From Sphingopyxis sp. LK2115 (GTDB lineage Bacteria; Pseudomonadota; Alphaproteobacteria; Sphingomonadales; Sphingomonadaceae), in assembly GCF_014595975.1 (NCBI RefSeq), contig NZ_JABWGQ010000039.1, positions 105,749-169,748 on the forward strand: 64,000 nucleotides of DNA. Reading direction: 5' to 3'. Position 1 is the first letter of the stretch, and every line of letters begins with the position of its first letter. Position numbers and translations under genes: made by a program. Of the stretch, positions 1 to 9,247 are shown in pieces. The notes beneath the pieces were generated by a model. That model did not search any database. It saw only the letters and a program-made list of their open reading frames with translations, and was not told the origin of the DNA.

Positions 1-1338
1 CGCAAGGCAGCGGCCAGCATGCGCCGCTTCCCCGCGTTCGAGGCCGATGTCTCTGCCGCCCCCTGGCTCGGCGATGCGGATGCCCGCCGCGTCGCACTGC
101 GCGGCAGGCCCGAAGCTTCGAAGCTGGGCACGGCGTCGGCACCGAGCGATGATGTAGAGGAGGATGGTGTAGCGCCGCCGTCCGAAGCCGTGACCGGCAT
201 TGACGGCGCCGACGGCCAGGCCGGGGAGGCCGACCTTCTGTCGATCGAGACGCTGCCGCGCGGCGGAATTGCCTTTTCGGGCGGCTATTCGTCGCTCGAA
301 GGACCGGTGGGCACGGTCAAGATTGCACGCACCAACATCGGCGCGCCGGGCCGCGATATCCGTGCGTCGGCGCGCTACTCGAAAATCCAGCGCCTGTTTG
401 AACTTGGCTTCGCCGATGCCAATTTCATGGGCAGCAGATTGTCGCTGGCACCGACCTTTTTCTATTCGCGGTCGACCGCCGTCGGTTTCGATGCCCAACG
501 CAAGTCGTCGGTGTTTCGGCAGACGGCGCGCGGCGTCAATTTCTATGCCGCAAAACCGCTGGGCCGCGGGCTGCGGGTTGCCGTAAACTACCGCTATTCG
601 GATGAGGATTTCCTGATCCGCCTGAAAAATGCGCGATGCGACGTCGGACTGCATGGCAGTCCCTTTTGCAACGCTTTGGGTCGATCGACCAGTTCGATCG
701 TTAGCATTGGATTCGTGCTCGACCGGCGCGACAGCGCCGTCGATCCGACGCGCGGCTTTCAACTCCGGCTAACGCCTGAAATTGCCGGTCCGGGAGGCAC
801 GTCGCGTTTTGCCCGCTTTCGCGCGGCCGGTAGTTTCCATCACCGCATCGGCGATATGCTGGACGTTTCGCTGGGGCTGGAGGGAGGAATAATCGAACCG
901 ATCGGGGGGCGGACGGTCCCGCTGTTCGACCGCTTTTACATCGGCGGCAACAGCATGCGCGGTTTCGATCTGCGCGGGATCGGACCCAAGGTTGTTCCGC
1001 TTAAGGCGCCTGTTGCGCCGCCGACGGCGATCGGCGGCCGCGCCTATTATGCCGGGCGGTTGGAAGTCGCATTCCGGGGGGAACCCGCTCTGCAAAAAAT
1101 CGGCATTACGCCCAGCGTTTTCGTCGATGCAGGATCGGTGTTCGGCGCGTCCACAGACGAGCTGATTGCCGGCGAGCGGTTGATCGGAAACTCGGCAAAG
1201 CCCCGTGTTGCGGTCGGCTTCGGGGTGTCGTTGAATGCCGGACCGGGGAAATTGCGGTTCAATATTGCCCAGCCTCTCGTGCGCCAGGAAGGCGATCGTT
1301 CAAAAAAATTCTCCATTTCGTTGGGCACGGCTTTCTAG
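1..1338 (+). CDS. BamA/TamA-family outer membrane beta-barrel protein (5' end outside window)
   Basis: The reading frame is open to the window edge, so the true start is unknown; the first ATG is at 19. From about residue 75 the protein reads as the barrel of the Omp85 / bacterial surface antigen family: a GGYSSLEGP opening strand, alternating aromatic strands, the loop-6-like signature GGNSMRGFDLRGIGP near residue 310, and a C-terminal strand ending in Phe (SLGTAF), the usual BAM targeting signal. Residues about 25-70 are acidic, Ala/Gly/Pro-rich and look disordered. No POTRA domain is visible in the part present; one could lie upstream of the window. The family inserts or translocates proteins or lipids at the outer membrane. 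Whether this is the housekeeping bamA or a paralogue cannot be decided here. Confidence 0.75.
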   Translation, partial: RKAAASMRRFPAFEADVSAAPWLGDADARRVALRGRPEASKLGTASAPSDDVEEDGVAPPSEAVTGIDGADGQAGEADLLSIETLPRGGIAFSGGYSSLEGPVGTVKIARTNIGAPGRDIRASARYSKIQRLFELGFADANFMGSRLSLAPTFFYSRSTAVGFDAQRKSSVFRQTARGVNFYAAKPLGRGLRVAVNYRYSDEDFLIRLKNARCDVGLHGSPFCNALGRSTSSIVSIGFVLDRRDSAVDPTRGFQLRLTPEIAGPGGTSRFARFRAAGSFHHRIGDMLDVSLGLEGGIIEPIGGRTVPLFDRFYIGGNSMRGFDLRGIGPKVVPLKAPVAPPTAIGGRAYYAGRLEVAFRGEPALQKIGITPSVFVDAGSVFGASTDELIAGERLIGNSAKPRVAVGFGVSLNAGPGKLRFNIAQPLVRQEGDRSKKFSISLGTAF

Positions 1339-1593
1339 CGGGCGTCCGCGGGCGCAAAGCTTCCAGTTTGTACGATCGCGGGACAGGGCGATTTTCGGAT
1401 GTCCCCATCTGGGAATGACCGAAAACCGGCGCATCTGCCAAGTGACGTCGATCGTGGCGCGGGATTCCGGGGCTTCAATGGATAGCAACGTCATCGGTAA
1501 TAACGACCATCTGTCGATCCGGGTCAAACCGTGGGGTGGTCGCGCTTTGCCGCTGTGCACTACCGGCCGCACCAGGCGGAAATCCCGCAGTTC

Positions 1594-2010
1594 ATGAGCG
1601 CCTCGGCCCGCCCCGTCGATTTTGATGGTACCGAGCCCCTGCCGACCCGGCTTCGCCGTTTTCGCGAGCAATGCGGCATCAGCCGTTCGGAACTGGCGAT
1701 GCGGACGGGCCTCAGTCGGCCGACGATCTGGGCGTGGGAATCGGGCAAGACGCAGCCGCGGCTCAGCAATTTGCGCGTCTTGGCGAACGTCCTCGGCATC
1801 TCGCAGTTCGAACTGGTCGGCGGACTCGATGTGGCGGTTCCCGACGACGAAGTCGAAGCGATGCTAGCGACTGGATTGGAGCAAGGGGATTTGCCCGCGG
1901 GCATCGCCAATCCGCAGCGACTCAGCATCATGATCTATGCCGCCAAGCTGAGCATTGCGGCGCTTGCCGGGATCAAAGCGCAAAATGTGAAAATTTCGAT
2001 CGAACTCTAA
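1594..2010 (+). CDS. Small XRE-family transcriptional regulator
   Basis: 138 residues from the ATG at 1594; the frame also has an upstream ATG at 1531, but that extension has no regulator-like sequence. Residues about 14-75 form a Cro/CI helix-turn-helix (ISRSELAMRTGLSRPTIWAWESGKTQP), with the usual Ala/Gly turn and Trp-Glu-x-Gly-Lys ending. The C-terminal half is short, mixed alpha and ends in KISIEL; no sensor domain is recognisable. It sits alone 255 bases after the outer-membrane gene and converges on the oxygenase gene downstream (15-base gap). The target is unknown; autoregulation would be usual for the family but is not shown by the sequence. Confidence 0.75.
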   Translation: MSASARPVDFDGTEPLPTRLRRFREQCGISRSELAMRTGLSRPTIWAWESGKTQPRLSNLRVLANVLGISQFELVGGLDVAVPDDEVEAMLATGLEQGDLPAGIANPQRLSIMIYAAKLSIAALAGIKAQNVKISIEL

Positions 2011-2024
2011 CGCGCGCCGCTGGG

Positions 2025-3131
2025 TCATTGCCGGTAGGCACCAACTCCTTCACCCAGATACTGATTGTTCGCCTCGCGTTGCGCCGCCGCTTCGTCGTCG
2101 TACAAAAAGGGCAGGAACGCGTAGCGCCGCCCGCGTGTGACCGGGGTCGCTTCATGGAGCAGCCCGCAGCCAAAGACGATCGCACCGCCGGGGGCAGGGC
2201 GGTAGGTGCGCGCGCCGAATTCGGGAAAGCGAAGCTCACCGCCGTCAAAATCATCGTTGAGGTTGATTGTCACCGCAAAGCGGCGGTGCGCAGTGCCCAT
2301 TGTCGTATTGTCGCGGTGGGCACGAAAGTGACCGGCGACGGATGCGTCATAACACGCGACGATGTAGCGCTCCATCCGGGTCGCGTTGAAGTTGAATGCG
2401 CGCTTGATGACCGGACGAAGGCAATGGTGCACCCGGGCGCTGAGTGCACGGCAAAAGTCCTGATCCTTGATCGTGATGTCCGACCGGCGTTTGTGAGCAT
2501 GATCTATGACCGATACCGTTTTGCCGTCCACGTCGCGCATGAAGCCAGAATCCTGACCGCCTTCGGTATCGTACAGATCGATCAGTCGCTGACAGGTCGC
2601 GCGGTCGAAAACGCGCGGCACCGACAGCACCGGCGCCCAGTCATCGGGTTTACCCTCTTGAGCGAGATGATCGATCAGTGCGAGTGCCTTGTCCGTGTCG
2701 GGCAGGTGATAGCGTCCGGCGACGCGCAACTGGCGGTCCAGCACGATGATATAGGGTTCATAATGGTCGCTGTCGGCCGCACATGCGCCATAGGCGTTGC
2801 TGACCGCGCGGTCGCTGTCGAGGATGTAGCGGATACCGGGTATCCGCGTCGTGATCCGCCCGGACCTATGGTCCGCAACATCCAGAGTCACCCCGAAGAA
2901 CGAGCAGCGGACGTCGTCGAAGCGATCGGGATCGGCCATCAGCTTGGCATGGGCGGCGCGGACGGCTTCGTCGGTCGCGGTCCCCATGAAAAACAGCACA
3001 ATCGCGCGTCCGGCAACGGTGTGAAAAGTATATTGCGGGTTGATGTCCAGAACATTCGCTTTGAACCAGGGCGCTGCCGATCCGACGATCGGTTTCGGAA
3101 TGGCGTCCCCCCGCGTCGCAGACTGTATCAT
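2025..3131 (-). CDS. Peroxiredoxin-fold / prolyl 4-hydroxylase fusion (2OG-Fe(II) oxygenase)
   Basis: 368 residues; ATG at 3131 preceded by GGGAGG. Residues about 15-165 resemble an AhpC/TSA redoxin fold (GRAIVLFFMG core strand), but no Cys occupies the peroxidatic position; Cys76 and Cys117 lie elsewhere. Residues about 170-350 are a prolyl 4-hydroxylase-type 2-oxoglutarate oxygenase: His272-x-Asp274 (GHFRAHRD), distal His326 (GLLHEAT) and a 2OG-anchoring Arg near 336, the complete iron facial triad. Such enzymes hydroxylate a protein or small-molecule substrate using 2OG and O2; the substrate is unknown. The gene follows trxB on the same strand by 95 bases, so a thioredoxin-linked role is possible, although the redoxin half looks catalytically dead. 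Confidence 0.8.
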   Translation of the reverse strand: MIQSATRGDAIPKPIVGSAAPWFKANVLDINPQYTFHTVAGRAIVLFFMGTATDEAVRAAHAKLMADPDRFDDVRCSFFGVTLDVADHRSGRITTRIPGIRYILDSDRAVSNAYGACAADSDHYEPYIIVLDRQLRVAGRYHLPDTDKALALIDHLAQEGKPDDWAPVLSVPRVFDRATCQRLIDLYDTEGGQDSGFMRDVDGKTVSVIDHAHKRRSDITIKDQDFCRALSARVHHCLRPVIKRAFNFNATRMERYIVACYDASVAGHFRAHRDNTTMGTAHRRFAVTINLNDDFDGGELRFPEFGARTYRPAPGGAIVFGCGLLHEATPVTRGRRYAFLPFLYDDEAAAQREANNQYLGEGVGAYRQ

Positions 3132-3226
3132 AACGCTGCCTCCCGCCCCCGCGTGATGCCCAAATCTTCTAGCATCGGGGAGAATGGGGCACAAGCGCCC
3201 CGACCTCAATGCTGGCGAGCGCCGCT

Positions 3227-4192
3227 CTAAGCCTCCACCAATGCGTGATATTCGGCTTCGGCGAGGAAGCGTTCGGCGTCGAGCGCGGCCATGCAGCCCA
3301 TGCCCGCGGCGGTGACAGCCTGGCGATAGATTTTGTCGGTGACGTCGCCCGCGGCAAAGACGCCGGGGATTGCAGTCAGCGAGGTGCCGGGGGTCACCTG
3401 AAGATAGCCGTCGTCGTCGAGCGGCAGCTTGCCCTTGAACAATTCGGTCGCGGGGCTGTGGCCGATCGCGACGAAGCCGCCGTCGGTCGGCTCGTGGCTT
3501 GCCGCGCCGGTGACGGTGTCGATCAGGTCGACGCCGACGAGCCCCGACACGCCCTCGCCAGCGACGAAGCGTTCGACCTGCTTGTTCCACAGGACCTTGA
3601 TCTTCGGATTGGCAAAGAGGCGGTCCTGCAGGATCTTTTCCGCGCGCAGCGAATCGCGGCGATGGATCAGCGTCACATCGTCGCTGTGGTTGGTGAGGTA
3701 GAGCGCCTCCTCGACAGCGGTGTTGCCGCCGCCGATCACGACCACCTTCTTGCCCCGATAGAAAAAACCGTCGCACGTCGCGCAGGCCGACACGCCCTTG
3801 CCGCCCAGTTCCTGTTCACCGGGAACGCCCAGCCATTTCGCCTGCGCACCGGTCGCGATGACAAGCGTTTCGGCGAGATAGACGTCGCCGCCGTCACCGG
3901 TAAGCCGGAATGGACGCTGCGACAGGTCGACGTCGACGATCGTGTCCCAGATCATCGTCGTGCCGACGTGCGTTGCCTGCGCCGTCATCTGTTCCATCAG
4001 CCACGGGCCCTGGATCACTTCGGCGAAACCGGGATAATTTTCGACGTCGGTGGTGATGGTCAGTTGCCCGCCGGGTTGCAGCCCCTGCACGACGATCGGC
4101 TGCATCCCCGCGCGCGCGGCATAGATGGCGGCCGACAGGCCGGCGGGGCCAGAGCCGAGGATGAGCATTTTCGTATGATGGGTGCTGGGCAT
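3227..4192 (-). CDS. trxB: Thioredoxin reductase
   Basis: 321 residues, the family's usual length, starting at the ATG at 4192. The FAD-binding LGSGPAG motif is at residues 12-18, the redox-active CATC at Cys137/Cys140, the NADPH-binding GGGNTAVEEA at about 154-163, and the C-terminal FAD motif GVFAAGDV near residue 285. It reduces thioredoxin with NADPH in the cytoplasm; a thioredoxin is encoded at 13783-14103. It is divergent from the methyltransferase gene, with a 186-base gap containing a dispersed palindromic repeat. The oxygenase fusion gene lies directly downstream. Confidence 0.95.
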   Translation of the reverse strand: MPSTHHTKMLILGSGPAGLSAAIYAARAGMQPIVVQGLQPGGQLTITTDVENYPGFAEVIQGPWLMEQMTAQATHVGTTMIWDTIVDVDLSQRPFRLTGDGGDVYLAETLVIATGAQAKWLGVPGEQELGGKGVSACATCDGFFYRGKKVVVIGGGNTAVEEALYLTNHSDDVTLIHRRDSLRAEKILQDRLFANPKIKVLWNKQVERFVAGEGVSGLVGVDLIDTVTGAASHEPTDGGFVAIGHSPATELFKGKLPLDDDGYLQVTPGTSLTAIPGVFAAGDVTDKIYRQAVTAAGMGCMAALDAERFLAEAEYHALVEA

Positions 4193-4240
4193 GACGATCC
4201 TGTTTCTGTGTGGATGACGGCGATTGCGATACCCCCATAT

Positions 4241-4293
4241 CCGTTCGCATCGAGCAGAGTCGAGATGTCCCCGCAGGGTTCGACACGAACGGG
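4241..4293. repeat. Dispersed palindromic intergenic repeat, copy 1
   Basis: Outer arms CCGTTCG and CGAACGG frame a core containing GAGTCGAGATG and GGTTCGACAC. The same arm-and-core design recurs at 13733-13768 and 29620-29661, and a related unit lies at 61749-61783. This copy sits in the divergent gap between trxB and the methyltransferase gene, so it could sit within either 5' untranslated region. Confidence 0.6.
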
Positions 4294-4378
4294 AAGACGG
4301 GATTCGTGACAGGCTCAAATGGGTGTTGCCAAGCGCGCTGGCAAGGGACAGGTTTCGAGCCGAGGGGAGAGCGAGGCA

Positions 4379-5011
4379 ATGGCAAGCTGGTGGGACAGGC
4401 ACGGCGTTCCGCGCCTGATCAAATGCGCCTGTTCGCAGGGGCAGATCATGAAGCTGAGGAGCGAGGTCGTGCCGCAAGCGTGTGGCCATGTGCTCGAACT
4501 CGGCTGCGGCGGCGGGATCAACATGGACTTTTACCGTCCTGACCGGATTGCGAGTTTCACCGGGCTCGACCCCTCGCCCGAACTGCTGGCGATGAGCCGC
4601 GCGGCGGCGGCGCGATGCGGCATCGCGGCCGACATCCGCGGCGGCGCGGGCGAGGCGATGCCGTTCGACAATGCGCGTTTCGATACGGTCGTCACCACCT
4701 TCACCCTTTGCTCGGTTACAGATCAGGCCGCCGTGCTCGCCGAAATCCGCCGCGTGCTGAAACCCGGCGGGACCGCATTGTTCCTCGAACATGGCGCGGC
4801 ACCCGACAGCGGGGTCGCGAAATGGCAGCGGCGGATCGAACCGGTGTGGAAGCGCATCGGCGGCAATTGCCACCTGACGCGCCCGATCGGTGACGCCTAT
4901 GCGGCGGCAGGATTTGCGGTCGAACGGCGGGGCGCCGCCTATATGCCCAGGACGCCACGTCCGTTCGGCTGGGTCGAATATGGCGCGGCGCGGGTTGCCA
5001 GCCCGGTCTAG
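4379..5011 (+). CDS. Class I SAM-dependent methyltransferase (UbiE/type 11-like)
   Basis: 210 residues from the ATG at 4379, preceded by GGGGAGAGCGAGG; an in-frame ATG at 4319 is less likely because the extra residues are not protein-like. SAM-binding motif I is VLELGCGGG (about 38-46), the acidic end of strand 2 is GLDPSPE, and motif III region is RRVLKPGGTALFLEHG. The C-terminal GGNCHLTRPIGDAYAAAGF segment is typical of small type-11 methyltransferases related to UbiE and phospholipid N-methyltransferases. The substrate is not determinable. Its 3' end overlaps that of trhO (convergent) by four bases. Confidence 0.85.
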   Translation: MASWWDRHGVPRLIKCACSQGQIMKLRSEVVPQACGHVLELGCGGGINMDFYRPDRIASFTGLDPSPELLAMSRAAAARCGIAADIRGGAGEAMPFDNARFDTVVTTFTLCSVTDQAAVLAEIRRVLKPGGTALFLEHGAAPDSGVAKWQRRIEPVWKRIGGNCHLTRPIGDAYAAAGFAVERRGAAYMPRTPRPFGWVEYGAARVASPV

Positions 5012-5736
5012 TACTTTTCGCCCACCTCCACCAGCCCGTGCCCGACGCTGACGCGCTCGTCAAAGACGAAGCAGCTGCCGTGCCAGCGGCTTTCGGACGC
5101 GGGCACCTGGTCGAGATAGGCAAGGATACCGCCTTTCAGGTGGACGACGTCCTCAATGCCTTCGCGGCGCAGGAAGGCGGTCGATTTTTCACATCGGATG
5201 CCGCCGGTGCAGAACATCGCGATTCGCTTGCCCGCAAAGCGCCCGGCATTGGCGCGCCACCAGTCGGGGAAGTCGCCGAAACTTCGCGTGCCGGGATCGA
5301 CGGCGCCCGCAAAGCTGCCATAGCCGACCTCGAACGCATTGCGCGTGTCGATAAGCACGGTGTCCGGGTCATCGACAAGCGCATTCCAGTCGGCGGGATC
5401 GACCGTGGGCGCGGCGTGGCGCGCGGGGTCGAGCCCCGGCACCTTCATCGTCACGATTTCCTTCTTCAGCCGCACTTTGAGCCGCCCGAAAGGCATGGCC
5501 GCGGCGATCGAATATTTGACGTCGAGCGCCGCGCAGCCGGGGAGCGCGCGGATATGGGCGATCACCGCGGCGATGCCGGCGTCGGGGCCGGCGATCGTGC
5601 CATTGATCCCTTCGCGCGCGAGGAGCAGCGTGCCCCTGATGGCTTCGGCGGCGCACAGGTCGAGCAGCGGCTGGCGCAACGCGGCGGGATCGTCGAAGGA
5701 GGCGAAGCGATAGAGAGCGGCGACAGTGACGGTCAT
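5008..5736 (-). CDS. trhO: tRNA uridine(34) hydroxylase, rhodanese-like
   Basis: 242 residues from the ATG at 5736; longer upstream starts add unrelated sequence. The N-terminal acylphosphatase-like UPF0176 region (ALYRFASFDDP, LLAREGINGTIAG) is followed by a rhodanese domain at about 118-215 with catalytic Cys176 in FCTGGIRCEKS, the TrhO/YceA signature. The family hydroxylates U34 of certain tRNAs at C5 as the first step towards 5-methoxyuridine or cmo5U, using O2 and a prephenate-linked route. It is a single gene; 299 bases of non-coding DNA separate it from the divergent glnB. Confidence 0.9.
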   Translation of the reverse strand: MTVTVAALYRFASFDDPAALRQPLLDLCAAEAIRGTLLLAREGINGTIAGPDAGIAAVIAHIRALPGCAALDVKYSIAAAMPFGRLKVRLKKEIVTMKVPGLDPARHAAPTVDPADWNALVDDPDTVLIDTRNAFEVGYGSFAGAVDPGTRSFGDFPDWWRANAGRFAGKRIAMFCTGGIRCEKSTAFLRREGIEDVVHLKGGILAYLDQVPASESRWHGSCFVFDERVSVGHGLVEVGEKY

Positions 5737-6374
<638 letters not shown>

Positions 6375-6445
6375 CCGGCCCGCACCGATTTCATCCCAGC
6401 AATCCCCGGCACGCCGGACCATTATGCAAGAAGGAAATATAGACC

Positions 6446-7858
6446 ATGGCTACGAAGCCCAAGGACATCATCGCGCGGATCAAGGAAAATGACATCGAGT
6501 GGGTCGACCTGCGCTTCACCGACCCCAAGGGCAAGTGGCAGCATCTGACGATGTGCGCCGGGGTGATCGACGAGGACGCGCTTGAGGACGGGTTGATGTT
6601 CGACGGCTCGTCGATCGAGGGCTGGAAGGCGATCAACGAGAGCGACATGATCCTGAAGCCCGATCTCGATGCGGTCTATGACGATCCCTTTTCGGCGACG
6701 CCGATGCTGGTGATCTTCTGCGACATCGTCGAGCCGTCGACGGGCGAAGGCTATAGCCGCGACCCGCGCACGACGGCGAAGCGCGCCGAAGCCTATCTCG
6801 CGTCGAGCGGCATCGGCGACACGGCCTACGTCGGCCCCGAAGCGGAATTCTTCATGTTCGACGATGTCCGGTTCGAAAGCGGATACAACAAGTCGGGGTT
6901 CGAGATTGACGATATCGAACTGCCGACCAATTCGGGTCGCAGCTATGAAGGCGGCAACCTTGCGCACCGCCCGCGCGCCAAGGGCGGCTATTTCCCCGTC
7001 GCGCCGGTCGACAGCGCGGTCGATATCCGCGCCGAGATGGTCTCGACGATGCTTGAAATGGGCCTGCCGTGCGACAAGCATCACCATGAGGTCGCCGCGG
7101 CGCAGCACGAACTGGGCCTGACCTTCGGCACGCTGACTCAGACCGCCGACCGCATGCAGATCTACAAATATGTCGTGCAGCAGGTCGCGCACGCCTATGG
7201 AAAGACCGCGACCTTCATGCCCAAGCCGATCAAGGACGACAATGGCAGCGGCATGCACACCCACATTTCGATCTGGGAAAAGGGCAAGCCGCTCTTTGCG
7301 GGCAACGGCTATGCCGGCCTCAGCGACATGTGCCTCTATTTCATCGGCGGCGTCATCAAGCATGCCAAGGCGCTGAACGCCTTCACCAACCCGACGACGA
7401 ACAGCTACAAGCGGCTCGTTCCGGGGTTCGAGGCGCCGGTGCTTCTCGCCTATTCGAGCCGCAACCGTTCGGCGTCGTGCCGCATTCCCTATGGCGCGGG
7501 CGCCAAGGCGAAGCGCGTCGAGTTCCGCTTTCCCGACGCGATGGCGAACCCCTATCTCTGCTATTCGGCGCTGCTGATGGCGGGCATCGACGGCATCCAG
7601 AACAAGATCCACCCCGGCGAGGCGATGGACAAGAATCTGTATGACCTGCCGCCCGAAGAGCTGCGCGAAGTGCCGACCGTGTGCGGCTCGCTTCGCGAAG
7701 CGCTCGACAGCCTGATGGCCGACCACGACTTCCTCCTGAAGGGCGACGTGTTTTCGAAGGACCAGATCGAGGCCTATGTCGAACTGAAGTGGAACGAAGT
7801 CTATCGCTTTGAGCAGACGCCGAGCCCGGTCGAGTTCGACATGTATTACAGCGCCTGA
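6446..7858 (+). CDS. glnA: Glutamine synthetase, type I
   Basis: 470 residues, the normal length for a GSI-beta enzyme; the ATG at 6446 follows AAGAAGGAAATA. The N-terminal beta-grasp domain contains [16 protein letters not shown], and the catalytic barrel contains the [15 protein letters not shown] and NRSASCRIP metal/ATP/glutamate-binding motifs. Tyr399 in [10 protein letters not shown] is the adenylylation site, implying GlnE-type control together with P-II. It forms glutamine from glutamate, ammonia and ATP in the cytoplasm. A strong intrinsic terminator follows at 7888-7922. Confidence 0.97.
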   Translation: MATKPKDIIARIKENDIEWVDLRFTDPKGKWQHLTMCAGVIDEDALEDGLMFDGSSIEGWKAINESDMILKPDLDAVYDDPFSATPMLVIFCDIVEPSTGEGYSRDPRTTAKRAEAYLASSGIGDTAYVGPEAEFFMFDDVRFESGYNKSGFEIDDIELPTNSGRSYEGGNLAHRPRAKGGYFPVAPVDSAVDIRAEMVSTMLEMGLPCDKHHHEVAAAQHELGLTFGTLTQTADRMQIYKYVVQQVAHAYGKTATFMPKPIKDDNGSGMHTHISIWEKGKPLFAGNGYAGLSDMCLYFIGGVIKHAKALNAFTNPTTNSYKRLVPGFEAPVLLAYSSRNRSASCRIPYGAGAKAKRVEFRFPDAMANPYLCYSALLMAGIDGIQNKIHPGEAMDKNLYDLPPEELREVPTVCGSLREALDSLMADHDFLLKGDVFSKDQIEAYVELKWNEVYRFEQTPSPVEFDMYYSA

Positions 7859-7887
7859 TCCGCACGCGGGTCGGCCAAATCGGCAAG

Positions 7888-7922
7888 GGGCGTCCGGTTC
7901 GGGGGAACCGGGCGCCCTTTTT
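7888..7922 (+). terminator. Intrinsic terminator after glnA
   Basis: Arms GGGCGTCCGGTT (7888-7899) and AACCGGGCGCCC (7906-7917) pair over 12 positions with one mismatch around a six-base loop and are followed by five T residues. It begins 30 bases after the glnA stop. Confidence 0.9.
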
Positions 7923-7995
7923 GCCGGGCGTTGACGTGGCAGGTAGTTGCGCGCGGCCCGCCGTCCGCGCCACGATGAATCTGCCGAGGCGATAG

Positions 7996-8481
7996 GTGAA
8001 GGATATGGCGACGATGATGCGATTGGCGGCTCCGCTGCTGCTGTTCCTGCTCGCGGCGTGCGATTCATCGGCCGATCCCGCCGCGACCATGGCAACGCCC
8101 GCAGGCTATCGCGAGGCGGCGGCGGCGTTCGACGCGGCGATCGCGGCGAAGGACGAGGCGGCGTTGCGGCGGCTGATCGCCGACGATTTTCTGTGGGTGC
8201 GCGGCAGCGGCGCGACGGGCGACAAGGCAGCGTTCATCGCCGCGCTCGCCGCACCGTCGATCCGTATCGAACCCTTTGAACCCGCCGAGCCGCGCTGGAT
8301 CACGAGCAGCGACAGCGCGCTGCTTGCCGCGACCAACACGCTGCGCGGCGTCGCCGACGGCGAGCCGTTCGTCGACCGGCACCGTTTCGCCGATCACTGG
8401 CGCTGGCGCGACGGCAAGTGGCAGCTTGTCTATGCACAGGTCACGCCAGCGCCCGCCGCGGATGTTGGCGGGGCCGATTAA
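7996..8481 (+). CDS. NTF2-like (SnoaL/DUF4440) lipoprotein
   Basis: 161 residues with a GTG start at 7996 (GAGG six bases upstream); ATGs at 8005 and 8014 are alternatives that keep the signal. A lipoprotein signal ends in LLAAC, Cys22, so the product should be anchored in the periplasm. Residues about 35-150 fit a nuclear-transport-factor-2-like fold of the DUF4440 type: AAFDAAIAAKDEAALRRLIADDFLWV, then strands ending in DHWRWRDGKWQLVYAQVTP. Members of this fold include isomerases and small-ligand binders; no function can be assigned. It stands alone after the glnA terminator. Confidence 0.75.
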   Translation: MKDMATMMRLAAPLLLFLLAACDSSADPAATMATPAGYREAAAAFDAAIAAKDEAALRRLIADDFLWVRGSGATGDKAAFIAALAAPSIRIEPFEPAEPRWITSSDSALLAATNTLRGVADGEPFVDRHRFADHWRWRDGKWQLVYAQVTPAPAADVGGAD

Positions 8482-8622
8482 GCAAGCGCGGTGCCGAACA
8501 GCAGCGGCGGACCGTCGCGATCGCACATCGGTTCGCCATGCCCGGCAACGGCGGCAAAGGCGTTTACGCCGTTTTCAAACAGTGCGGTATAGGCCGTCCG
8601 GGCTTTGCAAGGGGGCCTGGCC

Positions 8623-9141
8623 ATGATTCGACGTCTGATCCTGCTGGCCTCGCTGCTGGCTTCTGCCGGATGCGGCAAGGTCATCGAACTTGCCAACCAG
8701 AGCCGAACGGTGGCGGCGCCGCGCGAGGAGGTCTTTGCCAGGATGTTCGGCGACGGGAGCGCTTTCAGCGGCCTGCCGCTGGTGACCAATGGCGGTTCGA
8801 CGCGGCTGTACGAACTTGTCGTGCACAAGGGCGAGCCGGGTTTCGAGCTGATGGCGCCGAAGCAGCGGCCCGACGCCTATAAGGTGAAAATTGCCGTCGC
8901 GATGGAAATCCCGCGCGAGGCGCACCTTATCTACAATGTCGACGATGGCGCGCTCCAGACGGGGCTCAGATTCACCTTCGACGCGCTGGCGCCCGACCGC
9001 ACCCGCGTGACCTTTGCCGTTGACGATCTGACGGGCGAGGGATCGGGCGGGCTGACCGTCAACCGTTCGGCGCTGCACCGCGTCGCGCACGATGCGCTGC
9101 GCCGTCTCGACGAGTTCGACGAGGCCGAGGAACCCGCCTGA
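8623..9141 (+). CDS. Hypothetical lipoprotein
   Basis: 172 residues from the ATG at 8623, with a G-run (GGGGG) eight bases upstream. A short hydrophobic signal ends in LASAGC, Cys17, a clear lipobox. The mature part alternates predicted strands (KVKIAVAMEIPREAHLIYNV, LRFTFDALAPDRTRVTFAVDDLTGEG) and ends in an acidic helix, reminiscent of SRPBCC-type sequences, but I do not recognise a family. It is flanked by the NTF2-like lipoprotein gene (141-base gap) and by the sugar dehydrogenase gene (106-base gap). The products of three consecutive genes here are lipoproteins. Confidence 0.65.
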   Translation: MIRRLILLASLLASAGCGKVIELANQSRTVAAPREEVFARMFGDGSAFSGLPLVTNGGSTRLYELVVHKGEPGFELMAPKQRPDAYKVKIAVAMEIPREAHLIYNVDDGALQTGLRFTFDALAPDRTRVTFAVDDLTGEGSGGLTVNRSALHRVAHDALRRLDEFDEAEEPA

Positions 9142-9247
9142 CGCGGCAAGCCAACCCCGGCTATGGTAAATGGGCAAGGTTGCGCACGCGCCCCGGTGAT
9201 GGCAGTTTTACGCGCGGGTGGCTCCGATCGCGAAAGGCTGGTCGCCA

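Noticed and set aside
8545..8576. Possible terminator ACGGCG...CGCCGT with TTTT before the second lipoprotein gene
   Set aside because: Only six pairs with a long loop, or five pairs with a two-base loop; too weak to call.
8478..8625. Short minus-strand frame ending exactly at the stop of the NTF2-like gene
   Set aside because: About 48 codons with no ribosome-binding site and no family; the shared stop triplet is a coincidence of TTA/TAA.
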